This document shows, in pieces, positions 36,756 to 47,566 of a DNA stretch of 64,000 nt. This DNA is from Micromonospora thermarum (GTDB lineage: Bacteria > Actinomycetota > Actinomycetes > Mycobacteriales > Micromonosporaceae). Within the stretch, counting starts at the first letter, position 1, and the number at the start of each line of letters is the position of its first letter. The notes below the pieces were generated by a model. That model saw only the letters and a program-made list of their open reading frames with translations, searched no databases and had not been told where the DNA came from. The stretch is from the NCBI RefSeq assembly GCF_012034245.1, contig NZ_JAATEO010000001.1, forward strand, positions 124,001 through 188,000. The letters run 5' to 3'. The position numbers and the translations under genes are program-made.

Positions 36756-36941
36756 GTCAGGCTCTCCGTTGTCGTGCCCCCGGGCGAGGGGATCGCCGGG
36801 GGTCGTGTCATTGTCCGGGTCACCTCGACGGTGACCTCCGATCGGCGCTGCCCGGCGACGCGGGACCTCGACGGTGCGGGGAAACGACCGCGGGCAGCGA
36901 GCACCCATCACCCTAGCAGAGGGCGAGAGAGCAGCCGCTCC

Positions 36942-36970
36942 AGCCTACGCAGGGGCGCAACGACCGTCAA
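36942..36970 (-). promoter_or_regulatory. rpmH promoter
   Basis: On the minus strand TTGACG (36970-36965) and TAGGCT (36947-36942) are separated by 17 bases, a good actinobacterial housekeeping promoter. It lies about 190 bases before the rpmH start. Confidence 0.7.
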
Positions 36971-37059
36971 ACACTCCCACCTGCGGTGACACCCACCACG
37001 CCGGGCGACCGAAGCGGCGCTTTTCACGGATGCCGCCAACGGTGGCCGCGCGTCGGCGG

Positions 37060-37088
37060 TTGATGGCGCGCGGACATCGCTGTTACCG
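37060..37088 (+). promoter_or_regulatory. Weak candidate dnaA promoter
   Basis: TTGATG (37060-37065) and TTACCG (37083-37088) are 17 bases apart and point toward dnaA. The -10 box is poor. If used, the transcript would carry the whole dispersed repeat in its leader. Confidence 0.25.
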
Positions 37089-37103
37089 TGCCCGATTGCG
37101 GTA

Positions 37104-37267
37104 AGAGGCTGTCGGGAAACCCCGGGGCGAGCGAGGCGAAGGCCAGACGGCGATCCGGCAAGGCGGAGATTGGCGCGGATACCGGTGTGGTGTCCGGACC
37201 GGCCTCCGACGCCGGCGGCCGTCGGCTGGGCCCGCCCCAGCCGCTACGGGGTTTCCCGACGGCCTCT
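37104..37267. repeat. Dispersed 164-bp repeat with terminal inverted repeats, copy 2
   Basis: It begins AGAGGCTGTCGGGAAACCCC and ends with the near-complement GGGGTTTCCCGACGGCCTCT. It shares most internal blocks and its orientation with the copy at 23916-24077. Here it is lodged in the dnaA upstream region, about 290 bases before the start codon. Confidence 0.85.
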
Positions 37268-37416
37268 AGGCGTCGACGGGTGCGGTCGCCGCCGGCAGGC
37301 AAGACCGGACAGGGCGGTGGATCGTTCGGCACGGTGTACCCGCTTCAGCGCCCGTACAGCAGGGGGGCAGGTCCGACCCGCGTCCGGCGGGCGGCCACAA
37401 TCGCACGTACACAGGC

Positions 37417-37436
37417 TGTGGATAACTTGTGGACGA
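37417..37436. promoter_or_regulatory. DnaA boxes upstream of dnaA
   Basis: A perfect TGTGGATAA (37417-37425) is followed at 37428 by a near-match TGTGGACGA. Their place 120-140 bases before the dnaA start fits autoregulation by DnaA. Confidence 0.65.
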
Positions 37437-37553
37437 GGATCGGTCGGCCGTCCGGGTGAGGGTGTTCCACCCGCTCGAACGCGGCGGGCCCGGGACGGCC
37501 GACGGGGAGAACGGCGGCGTCCGGGGGAGCAGAGGCGAGGGGGTGGCACGACG

Positions 37554-39353
37554 GTGGCCGGTACGACCGACCTTGCCGCGGTGTGGACGGCGACGACCGA
37601 CGAACTCGCCGACGAGATCATCTCCGCGCAGCAGCGGGCGTACCTGCGGCTGACCCGGCTCCGGGCGATCGTCGAGGACACCGCACTGCTCTCCGTCCCG
37701 GACGCCTTCACCCGGGACGTGATCGAGTCGCGCCTGCGCCCGGCGATCACCGAGGCGCTCACCCGCCGGCTGGGCCGGCCGATCCAGGTCGCGGTCACCG
37801 TACGCGTGCCGGAGGACGGCTCCGGTCGCCCCGCGGGCACCGTCTACCGCAGCACCCCTGAACCGGAGCCGGGCGAGGCGTACGGCAGCGGGCCGGACGG
37901 CCTGGTGCCGGAGGACGACGCCGGCCGGCAGCTCCCGCTGATCCCCGAGCAGGCCCAACCCGAACGGCGCGTCGAGGAGCCGGCCGGACCGCCGCCCCCC
38001 GTCGCCGAACGCGTCCCCCCGATGGGCCGGGACGCGCAGGAGCCGTTGTTCGGCGACGTCTTCGCCGAACCGCCCCGGCCCGACCCTCCGGTCCGCCGCC
38101 CGGAGCGACGCGGCTTCGACGAGCAGGCGGCCCGGCTCGACCCGGCGGTGGACGGCCGCGCCTTCGACGCCCGGTACCGCGAGGACGGGGTGTCGCCGCG
38201 GGACCAGCACGTGATCCGGTCCCTCCCGCGGGACCTCGGCACCGACAGCGGCCCGGGGCGGGTGGACCACCACCGGCCTGGCGGCCGGGAGGACCGGCGC
38301 CTGCCGGCACCCGCCGACAGCGGCGGCAACCGGCTCAACCCGAAGTACATGTTCGAGACGTTCGTCATCGGCTCGTCGAACCGGTTCGCGCACGCCGCGT
38401 CCGTGGCGGTGGCCGAGTCGCCGGCGAAGGCGTACAACCCGCTGTTCATCTACGGCAGCTCGGGGCTGGGCAAGACCCACCTGCTGCACGCCATCGGGCA
38501 CTACGCCACGACGCTGGGCAACGCCCGCTCGGTCCGGTACGTCTCGACCGAGGAGTTCACCAACGACTTCATCAACTCGCTGCGGGACGACAAGACCAGC
38601 GCGTTCCAGCGTCGCTACCGGGACGTGGACATCCTCCTGATCGACGACATCCAGTTCCTGGAGAACCGGGAGCGGACGCAGGAGGAGTTCTTCCACACCT
38701 TCAACACGCTGCACAACGCCAACAAGCAGATCGTGATCACCTCCGACCGGTCGCCGAAGCAGCTGGCGACCCTGGAGGACCGGCTGCGGACGCGGTTCGA
38801 GTGGGGCCTGCTCGCCGACATCCAGCCGCCGGACCTGGAGACCCGGATCGCCATCCTGCAGAAGAAGGCGGCCCAGGAGCGGCTCTTCGCCCCGCCGGAC
38901 GTGCTGGAGTTCATCGCCTCGCGGGTGTCGAACTCGATCCGCGAGCTGGAGGGCGCGCTGATCCGGGTGACCGCGTTCGCCAGCCTCACCCGCTCGTCGG
39001 TCGAGCTGTCGCTGGCCGAGGAGGTGCTGCGGGACTTCATCCCGGACGGCGCCGGTCCGGAGATCACCGCCGACCAGATCATGGTCTCCACCGCCGACTA
39101 CTTCGGGGTGAGCCTGGAGGACCTGCGCGGGCACTCCCGCTCGCGGGTCCTCGTCAACGCCCGCCAAGTGGCCATGTACCTGTGCCGGGAGCTGACCGAC
39201 CTGTCGCTGCCCCGGATCGGGCAGGCCTTCGGCGGCCGGGACCACACCACAGTCATGCACGCCGACCGGAAGATCCGGCAGCAGATGGCCGAACGCCGCT
39301 CGCTCTACAACCAGATCGCCGAGCTGACCAACCGGATCAAGCAGACCACCTGA
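37554..39353 (+). CDS. dnaA: Chromosomal replication initiator DnaA
   Basis: This 599-residue AAA+ initiator has domain I at residues 1 to about 90. A long acidic/Pro/Arg-rich domain II (about 90-260) is typical of actinobacteria. The AAA+ core has Walker A in [14 protein letters not shown] near residue 300 and Walker [11 protein letters not shown] near 359. The C-terminal DNA-binding domain carries [14 protein letters not shown] near 562. The GTG at 37554 ([11 protein letters not shown]) is the most likely start. Its upstream purine-rich GAGGGGG is rather distant. It is followed by a terminator and oriC, and preceded by DnaA boxes. Confidence 0.97.
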   Translation: MAGTTDLAAVWTATTDELADEIISAQQRAYLRLTRLRAIVEDTALLSVPDAFTRDVIESRLRPAITEALTRRLGRPIQVAVTVRVPEDGSGRPAGTVYRSTPEPEPGEAYGSGPDGLVPEDDAGRQLPLIPEQAQPERRVEEPAGPPPPVAERVPPMGRDAQEPLFGDVFAEPPRPDPPVRRPERRGFDEQAARLDPAVDGRAFDARYREDGVSPRDQHVIRSLPRDLGTDSGPGRVDHHRPGGREDRRLPAPADSGGNRLNPKYMFETFVIGSSNRFAHAASVAVAESPAKAYNPLFIYGSSGLGKTHLLHAIGHYATTLGNARSVRYVSTEEFTNDFINSLRDDKTSAFQRRYRDVDILLIDDIQFLENRERTQEEFFHTFNTLHNANKQIVITSDRSPKQLATLEDRLRTRFEWGLLADIQPPDLETRIAILQKKAAQERLFAPPDVLEFIASRVSNSIRELEGALIRVTAFASLTRSSVELSLAEEVLRDFIPDGAGPEITADQIMVSTADYFGVSLEDLRGHSRSRVLVNARQVAMYLCRELTDLSLPRIGQAFGGRDHTTVMHADRKIRQQMAERRSLYNQIAELTNRIKQTT

Positions 39354-39376
39354 CGCCTGCCCGCCCCGTACCGAGG

Positions 39377-39405
39377 CACCCGGCCGGACCACCGGCCGGG
39401 TGTTT
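39377..39405 (+). terminator. dnaA terminator
   Basis: A perfect 11-bp stem (39377-39387 with 39392-39402) has a 4-base loop and is followed by TTT, 24 bases after the dnaA stop. Confidence 0.75.
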
Positions 39406-39479
39406 CCGTCTCGTCCACCGCCCGGGGTTGACCCTCGACATGGTGGAGACCACAGCATGGGGGCCGTGACCGTTCACGC

Positions 39480-39950
39480 CCCGGCTCGTTGTCCACAGCT
39501 TGTTATCCACCGCCGGTGGACAACTACCGTCCGCCCGCCACCCGGTTACCCACAGGTTGTGGAGAAACCCTGGGGACGACGCTGTGGACGCCTGGGGACA
39601 AGGTCGTCGTTGTCCACCGCGGACGGTGCCCCTGTGGGCAAGCTGTTGAAGGTTCTGGGGATGACGTCGATCGAGACGCGTCCCGTGATCCACAGGACTG
39701 GGGAGAAAGTCGGTGGATTACCGGTGGACAACCGGTGGACAACGGTGGACAGGCTGGGGGCAGCCGACGCCTGTGGATCGCGACACGGGTTGTACCCCTG
39801 GTTCTCCACAGCGAAACCACCGGTGGATAACCTGTCTGACCTGCGCGGACGACGGTTCTCCACAGTTTGCACAGGTGCGATGAAGACGACTAGTTAGATC
39901 TTCTAAGACAACAAAAACCAATCATCACCGTTGGACTTTCTGTGGATCGG
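39480..39950. other. oriC: Chromosomal origin of replication oriC
   Basis: The dnaA-dnaN intergenic region contains about 18 DnaA-box-like 9-mers in both orientations. Examples are TTGTCCACA at 39489, TTATCCACC at 39503, GGTGGACAA at 39515, TTGTCCACC at 39610, GGTGGACAA at 39723 and 39734, TTCTCCACA at 39802 and 39856, and GGTGGATAA at 39822. Variants ending in CC rather than CA predominate, with three in near-tandem 11-10 bp phase at 39723-39752. An AT-rich stretch at about 39887-39925, unusual for this genome, lies on the dnaN side and is the best candidate for the DNA unwinding element. Confidence 0.93.
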
Positions 39951-40117
39951 GCCGGAGGCCGCCGTCGGCGGCTCGCCGGCACCGGGACGGCACGGGGTCG
40001 GGCGCACAGCCGATGCCCATGCGCCCTAAGGTGCGATGGGTACCCGCACGCTCAGGCGGGTCGGTAGGCAGCGGTCGGCATGAGAGAGTTGTCGCTGACG
40101 TCGACGCGGAGGCATTG

Positions 40118-41251
40118 ATGAAGTTCCGAGTGGAGCGCGACGCGCTCGCCGAGGCCGTGGCCTGGACCGCGAAGAGCCTGCCCAACCGGCCGTCCGTGCC
40201 GGTGCTCGCCGGCGTGATGCTGCGCGTCACCGACGGCAACCTGCAGGTGTCGGGTTTCGACTACGAGGTCTCCAGCCAGGTGACCGTCGAGGTGCAGGGT
40301 GACGCCGACGGCGCCGCCCTGGTCTCCGGCCGGCTCCTCGCCGAGATCACCAAGGCGCTGCCGGCCAAGCCGGTCGACATCGCCGCCGTGGGTGCCCACC
40401 TCGAGCTGGTCTGCGGCAGCGCCCGGTTCACGCTGCCCACCATGCCGGTGGAGGACTATCCCGCCCTGCCGGAGATGCCGGAGAGCGCGGGCACGGTCGA
40501 CGCGGCCGCGTTCGCCGCCGCCGTCGCCCAGGTCGCCATCGCCGCCGGCCGGGACGAGACGCTGCCGATGATGACCGGCGTGCGCATCGAGCTCTCCGGC
40601 CGCACCCTGTCGATGCTCGCCACCGACCGCTACCGGCTCGCGCTGCGCGAGATGGAGTGGAACCCGGACGACCCCGAGATCAGCCTCAACGCGCTCGTGC
40701 CGGCCCGGACCCTGCACGACACCGCGAAGGCCCTCGGCCCGCTCGGCGGCCAGGTGACGATGGCGCTGTCCCAGGGCGCTGCCGGGGAGGGCATGATCGG
40801 CTTCGCCGGCGGCACCCGCCGCACCACCAGCCGCCTGCTCGACGGCGCCAACTACCCGCCGGTGCGCTCGCTCTTCCCCGCGAGCCACAACGCGCAGGCC
40901 CAGGTGCCGGTCAGCACTCTCATCGAGGTGGTCAAGCGCGTCGCGCTGGTCGCCGAGCGCACCACGCCGGTGCTGCTGAGCTTCAGCGCCGACGGGCTGG
41001 TCGTCGAGGCCGGCGGCACCGAGGAGGCGCGTGCCAGCGAGGCCATGGAGGCCACCTTCACCGGCGACCCGCTGACCATCGGCTTCAACCCGCAGTACCT
41101 GATCGACGGCCTCGCGAACCTGGGGGCCCAGTTCGCCGTGCTCTCGTTCGTCGACGCCTTCAAGCCGGCGGTGATTTCGCCCGCCGGCGAGGATGGCGAG
41201 GTTCTCCCCGGGTACCGGTACCTCATCATGCCGATCCGCGTCTCCCGCTGA
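40118..41251 (+). CDS. dnaN: DNA polymerase III sliding clamp (beta subunit)
   Basis: This 377-residue clamp has the usual three repeated domains. It starts MKFRVERDALAEAVAWTAKS and contains VPVLAGVMLRV, ATDRYRLALREMEW and FNPQYLIDGLANLG. The C-terminus ends in YRYLIMPIRVSR. The ATG at 40118 has GCGGAGG upstream. The longer frame extends into oriC and is not coding. It is the first gene right of oriC. Confidence 0.97.
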   Translation: MKFRVERDALAEAVAWTAKSLPNRPSVPVLAGVMLRVTDGNLQVSGFDYEVSSQVTVEVQGDADGAALVSGRLLAEITKALPAKPVDIAAVGAHLELVCGSARFTLPTMPVEDYPALPEMPESAGTVDAAAFAAAVAQVAIAAGRDETLPMMTGVRIELSGRTLSMLATDRYRLALREMEWNPDDPEISLNALVPARTLHDTAKALGPLGGQVTMALSQGAAGEGMIGFAGGTRRTTSRLLDGANYPPVRSLFPASHNAQAQVPVSTLIEVVKRVALVAERTTPVLLSFSADGLVVEAGGTEEARASEAMEATFTGDPLTIGFNPQYLIDGLANLGAQFAVLSFVDAFKPAVISPAGEDGEVLPGYRYLIMPIRVSR

Positions 41252-41292
41252 TCGCACCCGAGTAGAACCACGACGCACGGAGGTAGGGACAG

Positions 41293-42165
41293 ATGCAGCT
41301 CGGCCTGGTAGGGCTCGGCCGGATGGGCGGCAACATGCGCGAGCGGTTGCGCGCGGCCGGCCACGAGGTGGTCGGCTTCGACCACAACGCGGAGCTGAGC
41401 GACGTCGCGAGCCTGGCGGAGCTGGCGGAGAAGCTGGAGGCTCCCCGCGCCGTCTGGGTCATGGTCCCCGCCGGCGTCACCGACGCCACCATCGACGAGC
41501 TGGCCGACGTCCTCGGCGCGGGCGACATCATCATCGACGGCGGGAACTCGCGGTTCAGCGACGACGCTCCCCGCGCCGAGCGTCTCAACGACCGCGGCAT
41601 CGGGTACATCGACGTCGGCGTCTCCGGCGGCGTGTGGGGCCGGCAGAACGGGTACGCCCTCATGGTGGGCGGTGCCCAGGAGCACGTCGAGCGGCTCATG
41701 CCGATCTTCGAGGCCCTCAAGCCGGCCGGTGAGTTCGGCTTCGTGCACGCCGGGCCGGTCGGCGCCGGGCACTACGCCAAGATGGTGCACAACGGCATCG
41801 AGTACGGGCTCATGCACGCCTACGCCGAGGGCTACGAGCTGCTGACCGCGTCCGAGCTGGTGACCAACGTCCCCGGCGTGTTCAAGTCGTGGCGTGAGGG
41901 CACCGTCGTCCGTTCCTGGCTGCTCGACCTGCTCGACCGCGCCCTCGACGAGGACCCGGAACTCGCCGAGCTGAGCGGTTACACCGAGGACACCGGCGAG
42001 GGCCGGTGGACCGTGGACGAGGCGGTCCGGCTCGCCGTCCCGCTGAACGTCATCACCGCCTCGCTCTTCGCCCGGTTCGCATCCCGACAGGACGACTCGC
42101 CCGCCATGAAGGCCGTCGCCGCGCTGCGCCAGCAGTTCGGCGGGCACGCCGTCCGCAAGCGCTGA
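41293..42165 (+). CDS. gnd: 6-phosphogluconate dehydrogenase, decarboxylating (short form)
   Basis: This 290-residue enzyme oxidises 6-phosphogluconate to ribulose 5-phosphate. The N-terminal Rossmann motif is [29 protein letters not shown] and GYALMVGG supply substrate contacts, and [27 protein letters not shown] is the catalytic lysine helix. It is the short, about 300-residue type found between dnaN and recF in many actinobacteria, not the 470-residue form. GGAGG lies 8 bases before the ATG. It is probably cotranscribed with recF (16-base gap). Confidence 0.93.
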   Translation: MQLGLVGLGRMGGNMRERLRAAGHEVVGFDHNAELSDVASLAELAEKLEAPRAVWVMVPAGVTDATIDELADVLGAGDIIIDGGNSRFSDDAPRAERLNDRGIGYIDVGVSGGVWGRQNGYALMVGGAQEHVERLMPIFEALKPAGEFGFVHAGPVGAGHYAKMVHNGIEYGLMHAYAEGYELLTASELVTNVPGVFKSWREGTVVRSWLLDLLDRALDEDPELAELSGYTEDTGEGRWTVDEAVRLAVPLNVITASLFARFASRQDDSPAMKAVAALRQQFGGHAVRKR

Positions 42166-42181
42166 CGCCCGTCCACAGCCT

Positions 42182-43315
42182 GTGTACGTCCGCCGGCTCG
42201 AACTGGTCGACTTCCGCTCGTACGAGCGGGTCGGCGTCGACCTCGAACCGGGGGCGAACGTCCTCGTCGGCCCCAACGGCGTCGGCAAGACCAACCTCGT
42301 CGAGGCGCTCGGCTACGTGGCGACCCTGGACTCGCACCGGGTCGCCACGGACGTCCCCCTCGTCCGCATGGGCGCCACCTCGGCGATCATCCGCTGCGCC
42401 GTCGTGCACGAGGGGCGCGAGTTGCTGGTGGAGCTGGAGATCGTGCCGGGAAAGGCCAACCGCGCCCGGCTCGGCCGGTCGCCGGCCCGCCGCTCCCGCG
42501 ACGTGCTCGGCGCCCTGCGCCTGGTGCTCTTCGCCCCGGAGGACCTGGAACTCGTCCGGGGCGATCCGGCCGAGCGCCGCCGCTACCTCGACGACCTGCT
42601 GGTGCTCCGCCAACCCCGGTACGCCGGGGTTCGTGCCGACTACGAGCGCGTGGTCAAGCAACGCAACGCCCTGCTGCGCACCGCGTACCTCGCCCGCAAG
42701 ACCGGCGGCTCCCGGGGCGGGGACCTGTCCACCCTCGCGGTCTGGGACACGCACCTCGCGCGGCACGGCGCCGAGCTGCTCGCCGGCCGTCTCGAACTGG
42801 TCGCCGCGCTGACCCCGCACGTCACCAAGGCGTACGACGCGGTGGCCGCCGGCAAGGGCGCCGCGGGCATCGCGTACCGGCCGTCGGTGGAGCTGACCGA
42901 GCCGACCACCGACCGGGCCAGCCTGGCCGACGCGCTGACCGCCGCGCTCGCCGAGTCCCGGTCCGCCGAGATCGAACGGGGCACGACCCTGGTCGGCCCG
43001 CACCGCGACGACCTCGCGCTGACGCTCGGCCCGCTGCCGGCCAAGGGGTACGCGAGCCACGGCGAGTCGTGGTCGTACGCGCTGGCGCTCCGGCTGGCCG
43101 GATACGACCTGCTGCGTGCCGACGGCATCGAGCCGGTGCTCGTGCTCGACGACGTCTTCGCGGAGCTGGACACCGGCCGGCGGGAACGCCTCGCCGACCT
43201 GGTCGGCGGCGCGAGCCAGCTGCTGGTGACGTGCGCGGTGGACGACGACGTACCCGCGCGACTGCGCGGCGCCCGGTACGCCGTCGGCGAGGGGACGGTG
43301 CACCGTGTCAGATGA
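42182..43315 (+). CDS. recF: DNA replication and repair protein RecF
   Basis: This 377-residue SMC-like ATPase loads RecA at gaps. It starts at GTG ([14 protein letters not shown]). Walker A is [15 protein letters not shown] near residue 35. The ABC signature region [18 protein letters not shown] and Walker [15 protein letters not shown] lie near the C-terminus. Its end overlaps the dciA start by 11 bases. Confidence 0.95.
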   Translation: MYVRRLELVDFRSYERVGVDLEPGANVLVGPNGVGKTNLVEALGYVATLDSHRVATDVPLVRMGATSAIIRCAVVHEGRELLVELEIVPGKANRARLGRSPARRSRDVLGALRLVLFAPEDLELVRGDPAERRRYLDDLLVLRQPRYAGVRADYERVVKQRNALLRTAYLARKTGGSRGGDLSTLAVWDTHLARHGAELLAGRLELVAALTPHVTKAYDAVAAGKGAAGIAYRPSVELTEPTTDRASLADALTAALAESRSAEIERGTTLVGPHRDDLALTLGPLPAKGYASHGESWSYALALRLAGYDLLRADGIEPVLVLDDVFAELDTGRRERLADLVGGASQLLVTCAVDDDVPARLRGARYAVGEGTVHRVR

Positions 43316-44195
43316 GTCGCAGCCGGGCACAGCCGGCCCGGCACCGAGCCGCGCCGCCCCGACCGGGGCGGGCGGTGCGCGTACTCCCTCGGGAGCCGGC
43401 GGCCGAGGCGGCCGGGCGGGCCGACCGGCCGGAAGCGGCGCGGACGCCGGGCGGACCTCCGACGGCGGGCGGACCTCCGACGGCGGGCGGCCCGGTCTCC
43501 GGCCGGGATCGGACACGGACCGGCCGGCCGGTGGCGACGCTCCGTCTGGCGCGGACGGGAAGCGGGTGCCCGACGGAGGGCGCCGGACCCGCGCGGCCGG
43601 ACCCGCTGGGGAGGCCGCGCAGGCGACGGACCCCGCCGGTGCGACCGCGGGCGGCGGCGAGACCGGAACCGCGGACCTGCCGCCCGGGGCATCGGGGCCG
43701 CAGCTCGCGCGGGCGGTGCTCGACGCGGCGAAGGCCCGCCGGGAAACGGCGGCGAAGACCCGGCGGCGGAGCCCGGGCGGCGGCGGTGACGGCGGTGGAG
43801 AGCGGCGGCTGCGCGGTTACTCCGGGCCCGGGCCGGACCCGCGCGACCCGCAGCCGCTGGGCGTGGTCCTGGACCGGCTGGTGAAGGCCCGGGGCTGGCA
43901 GCAGCCGGCGGCCGAGGCGACCGTCTTCGGGGCCTGGGAGCGGGTGGTCGGGCCGGAGGTGGCCCAACACAGCCGGCCGGTGAAGCTGGAGGACGGCGAG
44001 CTGACCGTCGAGGCCCGGTCCACGGCGTGGGCAACCCAGCTCCGGCTGCTCGCGGGCTCACTGCTCCAGCAGATCGCCCGTGAGGTCGGCCACAACGTGG
44101 TGCGCAAGCTGCACATCCACGGGCCGGCCGCGCCGTCCTGGTCGCGCGGCCCGCGCCGGGTGCGGGGTCGCGGACCCCGCGACACGTACGGGTGA
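43305..44195 (+). CDS. dciA: DUF721 protein, DciA-like helicase loader
   Basis: The protein has 296 residues. The N-terminal ~175 are low-complexity Gly/Ala/Arg/Asp-rich with TSDGGR repeats. The C-terminal ~120 residues form a DUF721/DciA domain ([59 protein letters not shown]) with a basic tail. DciA proteins interact with the replicative helicase DnaB. The GTG overlaps recF. The position matches Rv0004 of M. tuberculosis. Confidence 0.88.
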   Translation: MSDESQPGTAGPAPSRAAPTGAGGARTPSGAGGRGGRAGRPAGSGADAGRTSDGGRTSDGGRPGLRPGSDTDRPAGGDAPSGADGKRVPDGGRRTRAAGPAGEAAQATDPAGATAGGGETGTADLPPGASGPQLARAVLDAAKARRETAAKTRRRSPGGGGDGGGERRLRGYSGPGPDPRDPQPLGVVLDRLVKARGWQQPAAEATVFGAWERVVGPEVAQHSRPVKLEDGELTVEARSTAWATQLRLLAGSLLQQIAREVGHNVVRKLHIHGPAAPSWSRGPRRVRGRGPRDTYG

Positions 44196-44198
44196 CGG

Positions 44199-44345
44199 TC
44201 AGTTTCCGCGCCGGGCCTCCCGCTCGGCGCGCTTGCGCTCCCGCTGCTCGCGGCTCCACTGCTTGCGCCGCTCCAGATCCTGCTTCCACCCCCCGCGATC
44301 GTCGAGCGGCTCGGGCTGCCGCTGGCGGACCTGCGGCACCTGCAC
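44199..44345 (-). CDS. Small highly charged hypothetical protein
   Basis: This is a 48-residue candidate from a GTG at 44345. The C-terminal half is an uninterrupted Arg/Lys/Glu helix (WKQDLERRKQWSREQRERKR and onward), probably a single charged helix. Third codon positions are almost all G or C in this frame, which supports coding. There is no clear Shine-Dalgarno sequence, and the start is uncertain. It ends 4 bases from the convergent dciA stop. Confidence 0.45.
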   Translation of the reverse strand: MQVPQVRQRQPEPLDDRGGWKQDLERRKQWSREQRERKRAEREARRGN

Positions 44346-44431
44346 TCGGTGCTGACGAGCGTGATCGCGGCCGCCAACCGCGCCGTGACCGCCGGCCCCG
44401 GCCCGGCCGACGGCGGCGTGGACCGACCGCC

Positions 44432-44986
44432 TCAGGCGTCGGCGTAGACCGCGAACCCCCGGTCGGCGCAGCGGCGGTAGAACGCGGCGAGCACGCTCAG
44501 CTCGGCGCAGGTGAAGGTCCACTGCGGCGGGTCGCCGTTCTCGTCCCGCAGCCGGTCGAGCCGGCTGTCCAGCCAGCGCAACTGCTGCTCGGCCAGGCGT
44601 CCGTCGCCCAGCAGCGAGCGCAGCACCTCGCTGACCGACTCGAACGTGACCGCCTCGCCGACCGGGCGGTGGCGGGCCACGAACTTCTCCACCCCGTCGG
44701 CGATCCACGAGCAGCCGTCCGGATCGATCACCGGATCCTCGTCCTCGGCCGAATTCTCTGTGGCGTACAGCACATTCTCCAGCCCGAGGATCAGGTCGAC
44801 CAGCTCGGTGTACGCGGTCGCCCGCACCGTGCCGGTCTTCGCGATCAGCTCGGCGAGCGCCGCCGTTGGTGCCGAGATGCGTGGCATGTCCACGATTTCG
44901 CCGAAGTCGACGAACTCGGCCGGTGCGACCGGGTCGTAGAAGCGGCCGGTCCGCGGCCAGTGCACCGCGACGTTGTCCAGCCCCAT
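44432..44986 (-). CDS. Hypothetical protein of unknown family
   Basis: This 184-residue soluble, acidic protein begins MGLDNVAVHWPRTGRFYDPV. The C-terminus has Cys residues (WTFTCAELSVLAAFYRRCAD). Codon usage is typical of the chromosome. I do not recognise a domain. It lies on the minus strand between dciA and gyrB, a place where actinobacteria often carry a lineage-specific gene. The ATG at 44986 has AGGTGACGCC upstream. Confidence 0.75.
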   Translation of the reverse strand: MGLDNVAVHWPRTGRFYDPVAPAEFVDFGEIVDMPRISAPTAALAELIAKTGTVRATAYTELVDLILGLENVLYATENSAEDEDPVIDPDGCSWIADGVEKFVARHRPVGEAVTFESVSEVLRSLLGDGRLAEQQLRWLDSRLDRLRDENGDPPQWTFTCAELSVLAAFYRRCADRGFAVYADA

Positions 44987-47435
<2,449 letters not shown>

Positions 47436-47445
47436 CGTCCGCTCC

Positions 47446-47474
47446 GGCCCGGCCGGTCATCCACCGGCCGGGCC
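47446..47474 (+). terminator. Hairpin between gyrB and gyrA
   Basis: A perfect 12-bp GC stem (47446-47457 with 47463-47474) with a 5-base loop begins 10 bases after the gyrB stop. There is no U-tract. It may terminate or attenuate readthrough into gyrA. Confidence 0.6.
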
Positions 47475-47489
47475 TGCGGGTCCACAGAG

Positions 47490-47529
47490 TTATCCACAGC
47501 CTGGCCGGTTTCCACAGCTGTTATCCACA
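47490..47529. promoter_or_regulatory. Two perfect DnaA boxes between gyrB and gyrA
   Basis: TTATCCACA occurs at 47490-47498 and 47521-47529 in the same orientation, with a TTTCCACAG near-match between them. They lie 38-77 bases before the gyrA start. Confidence 0.6.
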
Positions 47530-47566
47530 GCACGAAAACGACTCTGAGTCTGATAAGGGTTAACAA

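Larger units (their letters stand above)
36756..37553. other. Divergent control region between rpmH and dnaA
   Basis: About 800 bases containing the rpmH promoter, a possible dnaA promoter, copy 2 of the dispersed repeat and two DnaA boxes, annotated separately. I see no gene; open frames here lack protein character. Confidence 0.7.

Noticed and set aside
43440..43510. Short GC-rich direct repeats that could suggest a CRISPR-like array
   Set aside because: They are in-frame codon repeats (TSDGGR) of the DciA low-complexity tail; units are too short and there are no spacers. No CRISPR array was found in the window.
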